Positions 54,282 to 64,000 of a stretch of DNA of 64,000 nt are shown one piece after another. Numbering within the stretch: the stretch's first letter is position 1; each line of letters opens with the position of its first letter. The notes under the pieces are model-generated. The model was not told the DNA's origin. It did not search any database and worked only from the letters and a program-made list of their open reading frames with translations. Both the position numbers and the translations under genes were made by a program. The stretch is from Sepioteuthis lessoniana (lineage: Eukaryota > Mollusca > Cephalopoda > Myopsida > Loliginidae): positions 81,545,654 through 81,609,653 of the forward strand of contig OY757912.1 of assembly GCA_963585895.1 (NCBI GenBank), written 5' to 3'.

Positions 54282-54647
54282 GTAGTTAACACACATTGCT
54301 ACTGTGATACATTATAGAATAATTAAAAGAAAAAATGAATACCTTAAAAATCAATATATTCATTACAAATATTACAAAATTGAATATTTTCATAATTTGG
54401 GAATCAAAATTTTATTGAAACTATTTTCTTTAAATCACTGGTGCATATTTTAATAAACATTATTTTCCTTGTGAAATTAGGAGGCCCATTCAGTAAGTAG
54501 TGCAGCCTGTATATGGTTCATGACTGCTCTGCATGAAAACCAGAGTGTCACTCAGTTATCATTTGTAAGCTGTTTAAATTAGGTATGTAAAATAAACCTT
54601 CAACATTCATGGAAAATGAAGAATAAAACTTTAAGGCTGTTACTGTT

Positions 54648-54822
54648 TAGCCTTTGTAGCTTAATTAGTAATGCTGCTGCTCAGAAAGTCAGCCTTCTGA
54701 GGAGAAAGACATCAGTTGGAATCTTGCCGAAGGCTTATCCTTTATTTTCAATCCCTGCTGCTTAATAATAAACTGATAAAAAACAAGTAAGATTAAGATG
54801 AAAGAAATACAAGTCAAATAAT
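54648..54822 (+). mobile_element. SINE family F, copy 2
   Basis: tRNA-like head (TTTGTAGCTTAATTAGTAAT; B-box region TTGGAATCTTG) and the tail GATTAAGATGAAAGAAATAC shared with 7623-7805. Confidence 0.65.
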
Positions 54823-55353
54823 CTTATTATAATTCACCAAATGTCCATCCATCCTTGCCATTTCTGACCAGATTTTTACTAAACTTTCAGGAATTAAGGT
54901 CATCCTTGAAAAGGTTTTTAATTTGTTTTAAAAGTTTTAAAGGTCAGGGTCTAGTTTAGCATTATATATATATTGTAAATTGAGTCCCCAATTTTGAGTC
55001 CTTTCACTTGCTTTGATTTTTAAACTTAATTATTCTCAAAAAGGAAAAATTTCCATACACAACAGATAAAGAAATTTTTCATACAAAAAGAGACACCTTA
55101 CTAGCCCTAAGAACAGAGATATTTAGAATTTTTCTTTATCAAACAAGAAAAAATAATACATCACATGTAATGTTGTCTTTTCAGAAATTCTTGCATAATG
55201 AAATTATTTGTGATTTTAGATTTTGAAAGTCAAATACATATTGGGCATAAACGAATAAAAGATTTTAATAAAAAGTATTTTATAAACATCAGTGATTATC
55301 TTAAAACCTTTATATAATACAGGTAAGTACTGCAATTAATAATTGACTGTAGT
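54823..55353 (+). other. Intergenic, no gene seen
   Basis: AT-rich; nothing recognised. Confidence 0.6.
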
Positions 55354-55496
55354 CAATTGTGTAGATACTGGATGCCATCTTGAAGACCTTCCAAAAGCAA
55401 TGGCTGATTCAGATCGATGGCAAAAGAATCAAGGGAATTTGTGTTATTAGCACAACCTGATGATGATGATGATGATGATGATGAATTTATGAAATA
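55354..55496 (+). mobile_element. LINE 3' end with (GAT)n tail
   Basis: Encodes DTGCHLEDLPKAMADSDRW, the same C-terminal motif as in the LINE fragment at 44830-45432, followed by a (GAT)n repeat at 55457-55483 as the 3' tail. Confidence 0.75.
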
Positions 55497-55499
55497 ATG

Positions 55500-56540
55500 A
55501 TAATCACAGCCACCAGAAACAATACTGACAAAACAAGGAGCAACAGAATGGAAATAACCAGAAAACAAAAATGGGAAGATAAACAACTCTATAGATGTTT
55601 TAAGTGACTAACAAGCAACATCTCACATAAGAAGACATGGACATGGCTAAAAAAAGTAAACCTTAATAGAAAAACTGAATCTCTTCTAATAACAGCTCAA
55701 AACAACACCATAGTAATTTACAAAGCTCTTTGCTTCAATGTGGCACAAGGCCGAATGAATGGGGCACCCAATGAGACTCAAACTCACTTGTGTAGGTTTG
55801 CTAGTCTAGCTTGCTAACCATTACACCACCAGAGGTGCCCTCAAAACAACACCATAAGAACCAATCATATCCAAACTAGTATAAATAAGACACAACAAAA
55901 CAGTAGATGTAGGTTATGTGGTGATTGTGACAAAATGATCAATGACATTATAAGCAAGTGTAGCAAATTAACACAGAAAGAATATAAAACACAACTGGGT
56001 GGGTAAGGTGATTCACTGGGAATTGTGCAAGAAATTGAAATTTGACCATATGAACAAATGGTGTATGCACAACCCAAAGTCTGTCCTGGAGAATGAGACA
56101 CACAGACTCCTCTGGGATTTTAGGATACAAACAGATCATCTAATCTTGGCCTGTCAACTAGACCTAATAATAATCAACAAGAAAAAGAGAACTTGCCAAA
56201 TTGTGAACTTTGCTGTCCTAGCTGAACACAGAGTAAAATTGAAAAGAGAGATAAGTACCTCAACCTTGCCAAAGAATTGAAAAAACTGGAACATGAAAGT
56301 GACAGTGATGCCAATTAGAATTGATGCTCTTGGTACAGTCACCAGAGGATTAATAAAGGGACTGGAGGACTTGGAAATAAGAGGATGAGTAGAGACCATC
56401 CAAACTACAGCATTATTTAGATTGGTCAGAATACTGAGGAGAGACCGAGAGAGTTGTGGAGATTTGCTGTCACTCAAACTCCAATGAGAAACCATCAGCT
56501 AATGCTGGCGTGAAAACTCAAAAAGGAGTAAATAATAATA
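55500..56540 (+). mobile_element. Second LINE type, C-terminal part, decayed
   Basis: With frame shifts it reads ISHKKTWTWLKKVNLNRKTE, CRLCGDCDKMINDIISKC (a Cys/His knuckle), WVGKVIHWELCKKLKFDHMN, THRLLWDFRIQTDHLI, LDLIIINKKKRTCQIVNFAV, then IRGRVETIQTTALLRLVRIL. The Cys-His motif followed by a D...K-type pattern suggests a zinc knuckle and restriction-like endonuclease, but key residues are partly lost. Ends in (AAT)n at 56530-56549. Confidence 0.75.
55705..55856 (-). mobile_element. SINE family C inside a LINE, with 17 bp target duplication
   Basis: SINE at 55722-55839 on the minus strand: head GAGGGCACCTCTGGTGGTG-like, B box GAGTTTGAGTCTCATTGGG, then GTGCCCCATTCATTCGGCC. It is flanked by the perfect 17 bp repeat CTCAAAACAACACCATA (55705-55721 and 55840-55856). 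LINE coding sequence continues on both sides. Confidence 0.9.
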
Positions 56541-56773
56541 ATAATAATATTACTCTTCTAATATTGTTCCAAAGCCTTGTGTATGATATACAAAATTTAT
56601 CATAAAGAACTGAGTTTTAAATGTTTTGACTTAATCCCTTTATCCACAACTGAAATAGTAAATTGTTGTTTAAAGCACGTACCAGGTTTTACAAGCTCTT
56701 TACAAAGTGAGAATTTTTTGTTAAATCTCAAGAAGGAATCTCAAATTCATGATATCTGTATTCAACATTTTAG

Positions 56774-57066
56774 GAGTTGTGCTTAGTGTAATGGTTATCA
56801 TTGAAGGAAATAGAATTGGTAACCCTGAGTTCAAATCCTGGATGAAGCTGTTTGCATTTCATTTTGAGCTAATGCTCTTGGAAAAGGCATGAATCCTTAT
56901 TTTCTCACCCCAGCTATGGGTAAATAGTAGGATAGACTGTTTCTTTAGCCTTGATTAGGCAACTAGTCTAAGAAAACTTTGAATTCAAACTTGCTGTACT
57001 CCACATAAAAAACTGACCTTGTGTCACATTCTGCCTATAGTCAAGGGGTTGGGTAAATATATGTAT
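56774..57066 (+). mobile_element. SINE family A, full copy, plus strand
   Basis: Head GCTTAGTGTAATGGTTATC with B box GAGTTCAAATCC. Body GAAAAGGCATGAATCCTTAT, CCCAGCTATGGGTAAATAG, GGCAACTAGTCTAAGAAAAC; 3' end TGTGTCACATTCTGCC. Confidence 0.85.
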
Positions 57067-57159
57067 TAAAAATTTTAAAAGTCATTTGTTTAAATGGATA
57101 TTTCTAGACTTGAATCAGTCAGACAGATAATCAACTCCTCAGCCTTTATGCTCTGATTA

Positions 57160-58560
57160 AAGTGTTGCAGAGACCGATAACTATACCGGTCCCCACAAAC
57201 TTTTGAAATATAAGTGATTTACAATGAACTTGGCAAGAATGACAAAACAAGGGTGTTGCTTCGAAAGGCCAAACTTTATTATGGGGAATCATAAATCGGA
57301 ATAGCGTACGGCGGCCGGATGGTGATTGTTGGAGCAGGATCTAGTCGCTGGTGCAGGTCTGGATAGCTGTTACAAGACTAGTAGTTGTTGGATAGGTGGT
57401 CACTGGTGCAGGACTGGTAGCTGCTGATGCAGGAAGGTGGTTGTTAGTTCAGGACTGGTATCTGCTGGTAGTTGCTAGTACAGGAAGGCGGTCGCTAGTT
57501 CAGGACTGGTATCTGCTAGTTCAGGAAGGTGGTCGCTGGATCAGGATTGGTAGCTGCTGGTATCTGCTTGTTCAGGAAGGTGGTCGCTGGTTCAGGACTG
57601 GTAGCTGCTGGTATCTGCTGGTGCAGGAAAGTGGTTGCTGGTTCAGGACTGGTAGTTGCTGGTGCAAAACTGGTAGCTGCTGGTGCAGGAAGGTGGTCAC
57701 TGTTGCCAGAAGGTGGACACTGGAGCAGGGCTGGTAGCTGCTGGTGTGGAACTGGTAGTTGCTGGTGCAGAAAGGTAGACGCTGGAGCAGGGCTGGTGGC
57801 TGCTAGTGCAGAACTGGTAGCTGCTGGAGCAGGAAGGTGGTCACTGCTGCAGGAAGGTGGTCACCGGTGCAAGACTGGTAGCTGCTTCTGCAGGGAAGTG
57901 GTTGCCGGTGCAGGAGTGGTATTTGCTGCTGCAGGGAAGTGGTCGCCGGCTCAAGATGATAGCTGTCTCAAAGGGTATTAGGTTAAACTTTCTGAATTAG
58001 TCCTGAAAAGGTCTGTTGGATTGAGAGGCTGGTAGTTGTGTCTACTGCATTGTGCTGTCTCAGATGGTATTTGGATAGACTTTCTGAGTATCCCTGAAAA
58101 GGGCTTTTAAGCTGAGAGGCTGGCAATGTTCCTGCATCATCTGCAGCTGGAATATGGATGTCAGCTTTAGGGGAAGCCTTGAGCAGTCCTCGTGGGCAGC
58201 TGCTACTGATTAGGCTTCAGTTGTAGAATGACCAGGGGAAAATCTGATTTCTTCCAAACCTTTGGCTGACGTCCAACCCAACTGATTTGACCTTGTTTGA
58301 TACCGCTGCTTTTATACCTACTGTGCGCTACTACACTATGTGGTCTAAGTAGAATGACCTTGCTTATTATTACTATATAATAGTGAGAAACTTCATTTTA
58401 CTTCAACCATGTGTTTTTTATTACTACCTATTTTGTCCATTAGTTGAGGACTGTCCTTAGAAAGACAAGCTGAATTTAATATTTAAAAAAAAAGACGTCC
58501 AGTGTGGAAGGATTTGGTTCCTTATGACTCGTTCCTAAATACTATTGGCTGACGACATCA
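57160..58560 (-). mobile_element. LTR-like or transcribed repeat unit with internal minisatellite
   Basis: GC-richer block. On the minus strand: GTATAAAAGCAGCGG (TATA box, about 58306-58320), two diverged direct repeats of about 95 bp (57962-58055 and 58056-58145), the minisatellite (57340-57950), then CCATAATAAAGTTTGG (AATAAA near 57275) and the palindrome-like GACCGGTATAGTTATCGGTC (57173-57192). This order resembles an LTR or a small pol II unit. I could not find matching termini and a target duplication, so the borders are guesses. Confidence 0.5.
57340..57950. repeat. Minisatellite, about 41 bp dimeric period
   Basis: Two alternating subunits of about 20-21 bp: AGGACTGGTAGCTGCTGGTG and AGGAAGGTGGTCGCTGGTTC, repeated with variation. 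The long open frames across it (for example 57529-57981) are products of the repeat, not evidence of a gene. Confidence 0.92.
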
Positions 58561-58973
58561 GTGACTCCTCACTTTTTGGAAAGGGGTTTAATTGTTTTGT
58601 TTTTGTTTGGTTTATAAGTAGTTGGTTGACTATGATAAGAGCATGGTATCTGTGTTTGTACCTCAGGCTTATTATCTTTTGGATGGGACATTGCCAAGAG
58701 CAATGTATGCCTAGTCCTGAGATTCTGACCCTGAGATATTTCCTCCCTATTGCAACAAAGATGAGAGTTAAGAAACAGGTCATGAGGCTCCACATTACAG
58801 TGTGTTGATTACTACTCTTGAATGGAGGTAGTCAGATATAAACCTGAATCTGATTCTGTTGCATTACCACTGATATAGTTTATTAAAGACCTAATTTCTA
58901 TAACTCACTGGCCACTACCCCAATTAAGTAGCAGTTCTATTAGATATATTTAACATAACCTTTACATTTATGA

Positions 58974-59090
58974 TTTGGTTTCTTTCTTTGCTTAACAGCA
59001 TATCAACCTTTGTAGGTTATTTTGTGCTAAAGCAATCTTGTAGAAGAACAGCATTGGCACTATTTAACCCATAGCTGGCTTTCATTTATG
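58974..59090 (-). mobile_element. SINE family E, 3' half, minus strand
   Basis: TTAACAGCATATCAACCTTT, GTAGGTTATTTTGTGCTAAA and TTTAACCCATAGCTGGCTTT are the reverse complement of the family E 3' half and tail. Confidence 0.75.
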
Positions 59091-59718
59091 AATTGATAAT
59101 TTTATTGTTCATAATGAATATAATTCCTAGTCAAGGTCTAAGTGACTGCCCATGGATAAAAACCTGATCAAATCCTGATAAAACCATTATCAAAAGTGCT
59201 GTACCACCCATGGTGTAAATAGATCAAGTTCAAGCACAATGTAACCTTTCAAAAAGCATCAAATAAATAAATAAAAATCTTGAAAAACCATAAAATCCTA
59301 TTGTATCTGAACATGGCTAATAACCTGTTAACCTTCAACTTATTCTAGTCCTCAGCTCGCCTTACAGCTCAATTGTGATGTTAGTTTTAAACAACTGATA
59401 TGCTTTTCATAATTAACAGCTTAACAACTCATATGAGCTGCTCTGTATAGCTTGATTATCATGAGGTCAGTAGATATAGTTGGTATTGGTATATAACACA
59501 ATCTATACTACTCTTGCACATCATGAAATGAAAAGCAATTCTATAAGCTTTTTGAATTAAATGAAATTCAAAATTCCTACAGGGTTTATCACTTTGTTCA
59601 AACAAAAATAGTTGCATATAAATACAAATATCTCTACTTTTGGATTTTACAAACCAACTGATTTTACGGAGTATGGTCATTGATAGACTGATCTGAATTG
59701 TGAATTGTTTTTCTACAG
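59091..59718 (+). other. Intergenic, no gene seen
   Basis: AT-rich; nothing recognised. Confidence 0.55.
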
Positions 59719-59751
59719 TTTAAAGCTCCAGTTGACTCCAATTCCAGTATG
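59719..59751 (+). CDS. Candidate 33-nt microexon of an unknown gene
   Basis: Framed by TGTTTTTCTACAG and GTAAGTAG, both strong splice sites. 33 nt, divisible by three, and open in the frame FKAPVDSNSSM. No partner exons were recognised in the window, so it may be a chance pairing. Confidence 0.2.
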
Positions 59752-60646
59752 GTAAGTAGATCTCTATTTCATTTCTATTTCCTCCTGCAAAGGACATGAA
59801 ACAATGGCTAGAGATTTAAATTACTACTTTTAGAGTAAAAATTGAGCCAATTCTGAAAACAACACATTTAGTAAACTTTTAGTTGTGCGTCATAGATTGT
59901 CAAGAAGGTAAATTGATTGTAATAGACATAAGGTGTGAATGACATGTAGTAGTTTAAAATGGAAACTTTTAAGCTCACATCCAAGCCAAAGTTTCCACAT
60001 TAAAATAACTAGTTAAGTAAATAACTCTAGTATTGTTATAAAGTCCTTTATATTTCAGTGGTAAATCTCTGATCTTCTTTAAGTTTTCCATTTGTCATAT
60101 TCTTTACTGTCATAGAGTGATGACCCAAGTGAGGTGTGATAAAAAAGCAATTAAAAGTTAAAGATGTAAGAAAACACTTGTCCAAATTGATAATGATAAT
60201 GGTTAACAAGGCTTCATCTAAAATTAAAATAAATCAAAGATGCTATTTCAATAACTAGTGTAAAAAACAACAACAATGATGATCCAAGTAAGTTTTAATG
60301 AAAAAAAAAAGCAACTAGAATTTAAAAGATGAAAAAGTTACAAGTCGAAATTAATAATAATGATTTCTTTTGTAATATTATGCAATGTCAGGTACACAGA
60401 GAAAGAAATGATAACTTTCATTATTTCTTTTAGACCTGATCAACATAGGTAGATATTTTCAGTTATGCTGTATTTTTTGTTGTTGTGATTCTTGATACAA
60501 TGAATTTTTTCAGCAATGATAGATATATCAGTAAATTACACTGACTAATCTATTATCATGGCCGTTTCTCTAGATGAGGAAAAATCAGTCAAGGTTGTAC
60601 TTATGTTGAACTTAATTTCAGGTAATAACAACAACTATCATTTAAC
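59752..60646 (+). other. Intergenic, with two arm-like repeats
   Basis: 60115-60200 and 60282-60367 are diverged direct repeats (GACCCAAGTGAGGTGTGATA and GATCCAAGTAAGTTTTAATG) related to the fold-back element at 40981-41195. No gene. Confidence 0.45.
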
Positions 60647-60704
60647 AATCTATCTATCTATCTATCTATCTATCTGAATCTCTTTATATCTGTCTATCAC
60701 TGTA

Positions 60705-60738
<34 letters not shown>
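60647..60738. repeat. (ATCT)n microsatellite, interrupted
   Basis: Two blocks of tandem TATC (60648-60674 and about 60705-60738) separated by a degenerate stretch. Confidence 0.95.
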
Positions 60739-60972
60739 GTCAGAGAATAGGTGTAAATTAACCCAGAATAAGTAAATGTGCATAACATGTAACATAGGAC
60801 AATCAATATTTTAAACATTTTTTTAATTAAATGTTCCTTATGATGTGTGCATTGAATGTAACTATTGTCATACAGTGAAATATTTTATCACTTCATAATT
60901 TTTTGAAATTTCATTATTATTTCAGAATATATTTTAATATTGTAAAGTGGAAATATTTTAAATCATGATTTA

Positions 60973-61083
60973 TTATCCCTCTCATTTATGAGTTAAAAAG
61001 CACTACTACTGTCCTTCTTCAAAGATGGCTTTGGCATTAAATAACCCACAAAGGTTGATATGCTGTTAAATAAAGAAACTGAT
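60973..61083 (+). mobile_element. SINE family E, 3' part
   Basis: TATCCCTCTCATTTATGAG, GATGGCTTTGGCATTAAATA, ACCCACAAAGGTTGATATGC: the 3' half and a very well-kept tail. Confidence 0.78.
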
Positions 61084-61476
61084 TTCTTATTTTACAGCTA
61101 AGTTGCAAAATTATTTACTTTTAGATATCAATGATTTCATAGAAATGTGTTCACAGAAATGTATGAAAAATCATCAAAAAGCCCAATGTACATCTATCTA
61201 AATGAAACAGAGTTAATTTTCTAAAACTTAAAGTGAAGACATTTTGAATGAAACACTTCCATTCTTCAATCATTTTTATTAATTTTTTATGTGTGCTTTT
61301 TCTTATCCTAATACGTATGCAACTTTTATTCAGTTATTAATTCTAAACCTTGAGAGAAGTTTATTTTTTATTTCAAGAGCAATTAAACATGTTTTTATTT
61401 ACTTTGAAGTCTTGGAGGGTTATATCATTTAACATAAATAGATTTAAATTCACCAACACTTGATCTATATATACAA
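61084..61476 (+). other. Intergenic, no feature seen
   Basis: AT-rich; nothing recognised. Confidence 0.6.
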
Positions 61477-61556
61477 GAAGAAGGGAATTACTTAATGAGT
61501 AATTGATATTCACTTTTTGGCGAATATCAATTACTTATTAAGTAATTTCCTTCTTC
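61477..61556. other. Near-perfect 35 bp hairpin
   Basis: 61477-61511 and 61522-61556 are inverted repeats over 35 bp with two differences, both G-T pairings if the + strand is transcribed, around a 10-nt loop (ACTTTTTGGC). Could be a tiny MITE remnant or a small-RNA precursor-like fold. Confidence 0.85.
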
Positions 61557-62550
61557 AACCCCTGTCAAGTATCCTGGAATCATCACACTTAAAGAATGTT
61601 CACCCAGTTTTTGGGATTTAGTTTTTTGCTTTTTTGATTTTAGTTTTTTTGTTTTTTTGTTGTTTTTTTATTTGTTTTATTCTTTTTCATTCATAGCAAA
61701 TAAACAAATCACAGACAGGACACCAAAAAAATAAAGAAAAAACAAGGTAAAATCTCTAGGTTAAAGCATCAAGTTTCAATGTTTACTATTTTTAAAACAC
61801 TTTTAGTATTAATACATTGAGAGTCTTTGTTTATTTTGGGGGTATATATTTGTGTGTTTTTATTTGATTTTATCAGTTGTTTCTTTTATCTATTTTATTT
61901 TATTTTTTTACCAATATGTTGTTGGTTATCAATACTTAGTCAATCCCCATGAGAAATATATTCCCAAAGTTTAAATCATTGACATCGTCTGTAAAAAAAA
62001 TGAATTGCATTTTTGTGTATGTTAAATAAATTTGTTTAATAACTTAATATTCTGGCTTTATTAAATATATCTCAAAGAAATGAAATCATTTAAGTTAATG
62101 ACACGTTTTTTCCAGATTAAGTAGTAGATAAAATTATGTAATCATCCAATGTTGAAGAAAAATCAGAAAATCATCTTGTAAATTGTATTTCTAAAACAAA
62201 TATCATCACAAGTCTAAATATGCAAATTTGTCTGCTGTTAAGAAAGAGTGTTTGCAAATCTGTTGGACTTGACAAATTGAAAGGAAACATGGCTTCAATT
62301 AGATAGTTTTCAATTGAAGCAATAGAAATGATTATAAAACTCCTTTTAGAAGGAAATCCAGTAGTGTGAGTGATCAAAAAGATATTGGTTGTTACCAATC
62401 AACTGTGTCTAAAATTTATTGCAATATAAACAAAATGGGAAAGTTATAAAATGAAAACATACAGGTAGACCATAAAAGTATCAGGATAGACATAAAACTG
62501 AAATAAACCTTGAGAATATAATATGCACAACAATAACATCTTTTAAACAA
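61557..62550 (+). other. Intergenic, no gene seen
   Basis: T-rich at 61620-61690, otherwise AT-rich; nothing recognised. Confidence 0.6.
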
Positions 62551-62850
62551 ATGAGTAAAACAGGAGTACATGCTTGTGAGAGAACAGTAACAAATCAATT
62601 GAATAAAATGCCATTTAAATGGAGAAAAGCCAAGCAAAAAACAGCCCTGATATCTAAACAGAAAAAAAAAACAAAGAAAAAACAAAAGTTTACATTGAGA
62701 TACAGAGAAATAATCGTGGAGAACTTTAAAAGAGAACTAAAAAAGGCATTCAGCAAATCAATGTACAAGTTGTACAACAAGTACAATAATAATCCTTTTG
62801 TTATTTTAAATCCTGTCATCTCTTTTCAATTTCACTTGTTAACCTCTTGA
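62551..62850 (+). pseudogene. Possible Tc1-like transposase remnant
   Basis: The frame reads SKTGVHACERTVTNQLNKM, then FKWRKAKQKTALISKQKKK. This resembles the second helix-turn-helix and following basic stretch of Tc1-like transposases (RTV..RL..MGF..RKA..KP.L). No catalytic region follows, so at best it is a short remnant. Confidence 0.35.
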
Positions 62851-62933
62851 TATTATATCATGTTAATATTTCCATACATGTCAATCAAAACTTAATGTCA
62901 ATAATAATAATAAAAGAAAGTAGAAACAGACAA

Positions 62934-63062
62934 TACCGAGGGTGGTGTAATGGTTAGCAGGCTAGACTAGCAACCTTTCACGACTGAGTTTGAGTCTCAT
63001 TGGGTGCCCCATTCATACGGCCTTGGGCTACATCTAAGTAAAAAGCTTAGTAAATTGCTATC
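62934..63062 (+). mobile_element. SINE family C, plus strand
   Basis: Head GGTGGTGTAATGGTTAGCAG (A box) and GAGTTTGAGTCTCATTGGG (B box), then GTGCCCCATTCATACGGCC and a tail with AAAAGCTTAGTAAATTGC. Same family as the copy at 55722-55839. Confidence 0.85.
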
Positions 63063-64000
63063 TATTTACATACACATGTTGTTTTCATTAATAATGTCTA
63101 ATAAAGGTACCCAGTATATTGATTGATTTATTTATTTCAATGGGATGTCAACCCATCTGAAGTTATGTTGTGACTTAAGGTTAATGAATTGCATTCATTG
63201 TACATTAATATTTATATTTTTGTGTAATTGTTTCTTAAGAGGGTTTTTTACACTACCCTGTCAAATACAAATATTTTTTATTAAGTTAAACCCTAAGGTA
63301 AAATTTGCTTTAATCTTAAAGCAAAAAAGTTAAAATTGAATATCATCTGTGACAAAATCTGAAAAAAGTTTAAATAATAATTTTAGAAATTTCTAATGCA
63401 TACATTTAATGCAAAACAGTTGTAAGATAAAACAAAAGTTAAAGTATCTTCTCTGCTGAAGGTTTTATTAAACTTTACATTTCCAAATAAGAAAACCTCT
63501 CCACCACAGGCAAAATGTGACACAAGGACAATTTTTAAGTGGAGTAAAGCTAACTTGAATTCTATGTTTTTCTTCTCATTGACTGCTAAATCCAACTTCA
63601 GAGGTGTATCTATTTTTTAAAAGATATTTGTACTTATAATTCCATACTAAAAGAACTTCAAACAAACTTGCTATAATTTATCTATGCAGAACAAGAAAAA
63701 AAATTTTAGGATTGGTGTTGACAACTGGGCAATACCAAATACTTCTACTAGTTTCCAGTCTTTTGCACAAAAAACTATCTTTGAAACATGCTGATTCATA
63801 ATTGATATAGGATATGCATATATACATAGAGAGATGAGCTTAAACCTTTCCCTGATTTGTCTTATTTTTTTAACAAAAATTGTTAAGATATTTATAACAA
63901 TTGTATCTTTTTGATCTAAGTTTTGCACAAAAAAATTTGTCATGTTTTTTTAACATGATTTCATAAAATAAACATAACTCTTCATATTGGGGATTTCATT
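63063..64000 (+). other. Window end, no gene seen
   Basis: AT-rich. A partial minus-strand SINE A fragment lies at about 63505-63600 (AAAATGTGACACAAGGACAA, AGTGGAGTAAAGCTAACTTG). Open frames at 63383-63595 and 63671-63943 are unrecognised. Confidence 0.5.

Noticed and set aside
57340-57950. CRISPR-like array
   Set aside because: Repeats are adjacent with no unique spacers, in a eukaryotic context: a minisatellite.
57396-57981. Overlapping long open frames rich in Gly, Cys, Trp and Val
   Set aside because: They are translations of the minisatellite; unit lengths of 20-21 bp without stops keep several frames open. No start context, splice sites or family similarity.

Overview
This is an AT-rich metazoan nuclear window with one complete, intron-rich protein-coding gene on the + strand and a dense load of small transposable elements. 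The gene is UBE3C, a HECT-type E3 ubiquitin ligase. I assembled it as 24 coding exons from 735 to 41445. All introns are GT-AG, the exon phases match throughout, and the product is 1,097 residues, close to the usual UBE3C length. No prokaryotic features, CRISPR arrays, rRNA genes or credible functional tRNA genes were seen.

The organism is most likely a lophotrochozoan, and an octopus-like cephalopod is my best guess. The reasons are long introns, low GC, long (TA)n tracts, many families of tRNA-derived SINEs, mariner and Tc1-like remnants, and LINE 3' ends. This is inference from repeat style and protein similarity; no database was searched.

Layout. 1-734: upstream sequence with a probable 5'-UTR splice acceptor. 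735-10281: N-terminal exons, including a consensus IQ motif, behind an 8.8 kb first intron that carries a clear 224 bp MITE. 12803-29247: middle exons of the helical scaffold, with introns full of SINEs, a local order-swapped duplication, a tandem duplication and a fold-back element. 30805-41445: HECT-domain exons. Intron 17 holds a solo LTR with a 5 bp target duplication. Intron 22 holds a GC-rich island between AT tracts. Intron 23 holds a SINE inside a dead mariner inside an older inverted-repeat element. The catalytic Cys codon is at 41344-41346 and the stop codon at 41443-41445. 41446 to about 43.5 kb: 3' UTR and candidate poly(A) signals.

The last 20 kb (43.5-64 kb) has no gene I can identify. 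It contains SINEs of seven informal families (named A-G here), two kinds of LINE 3' end, a GC-rich 41-bp-period minisatellite inside a minus-strand unit with TATA and AATAAA motifs, a near-perfect 35 bp hairpin, a Tc1-like remnant, and one isolated candidate 33-nt microexon.

I did not find a convincing new biological system. The most unusual items are the order-swapped duplication, the nested transposon stack, the sharing of one 3' tail by two different SINE-like families, the minisatellite unit and the perfect hairpin.
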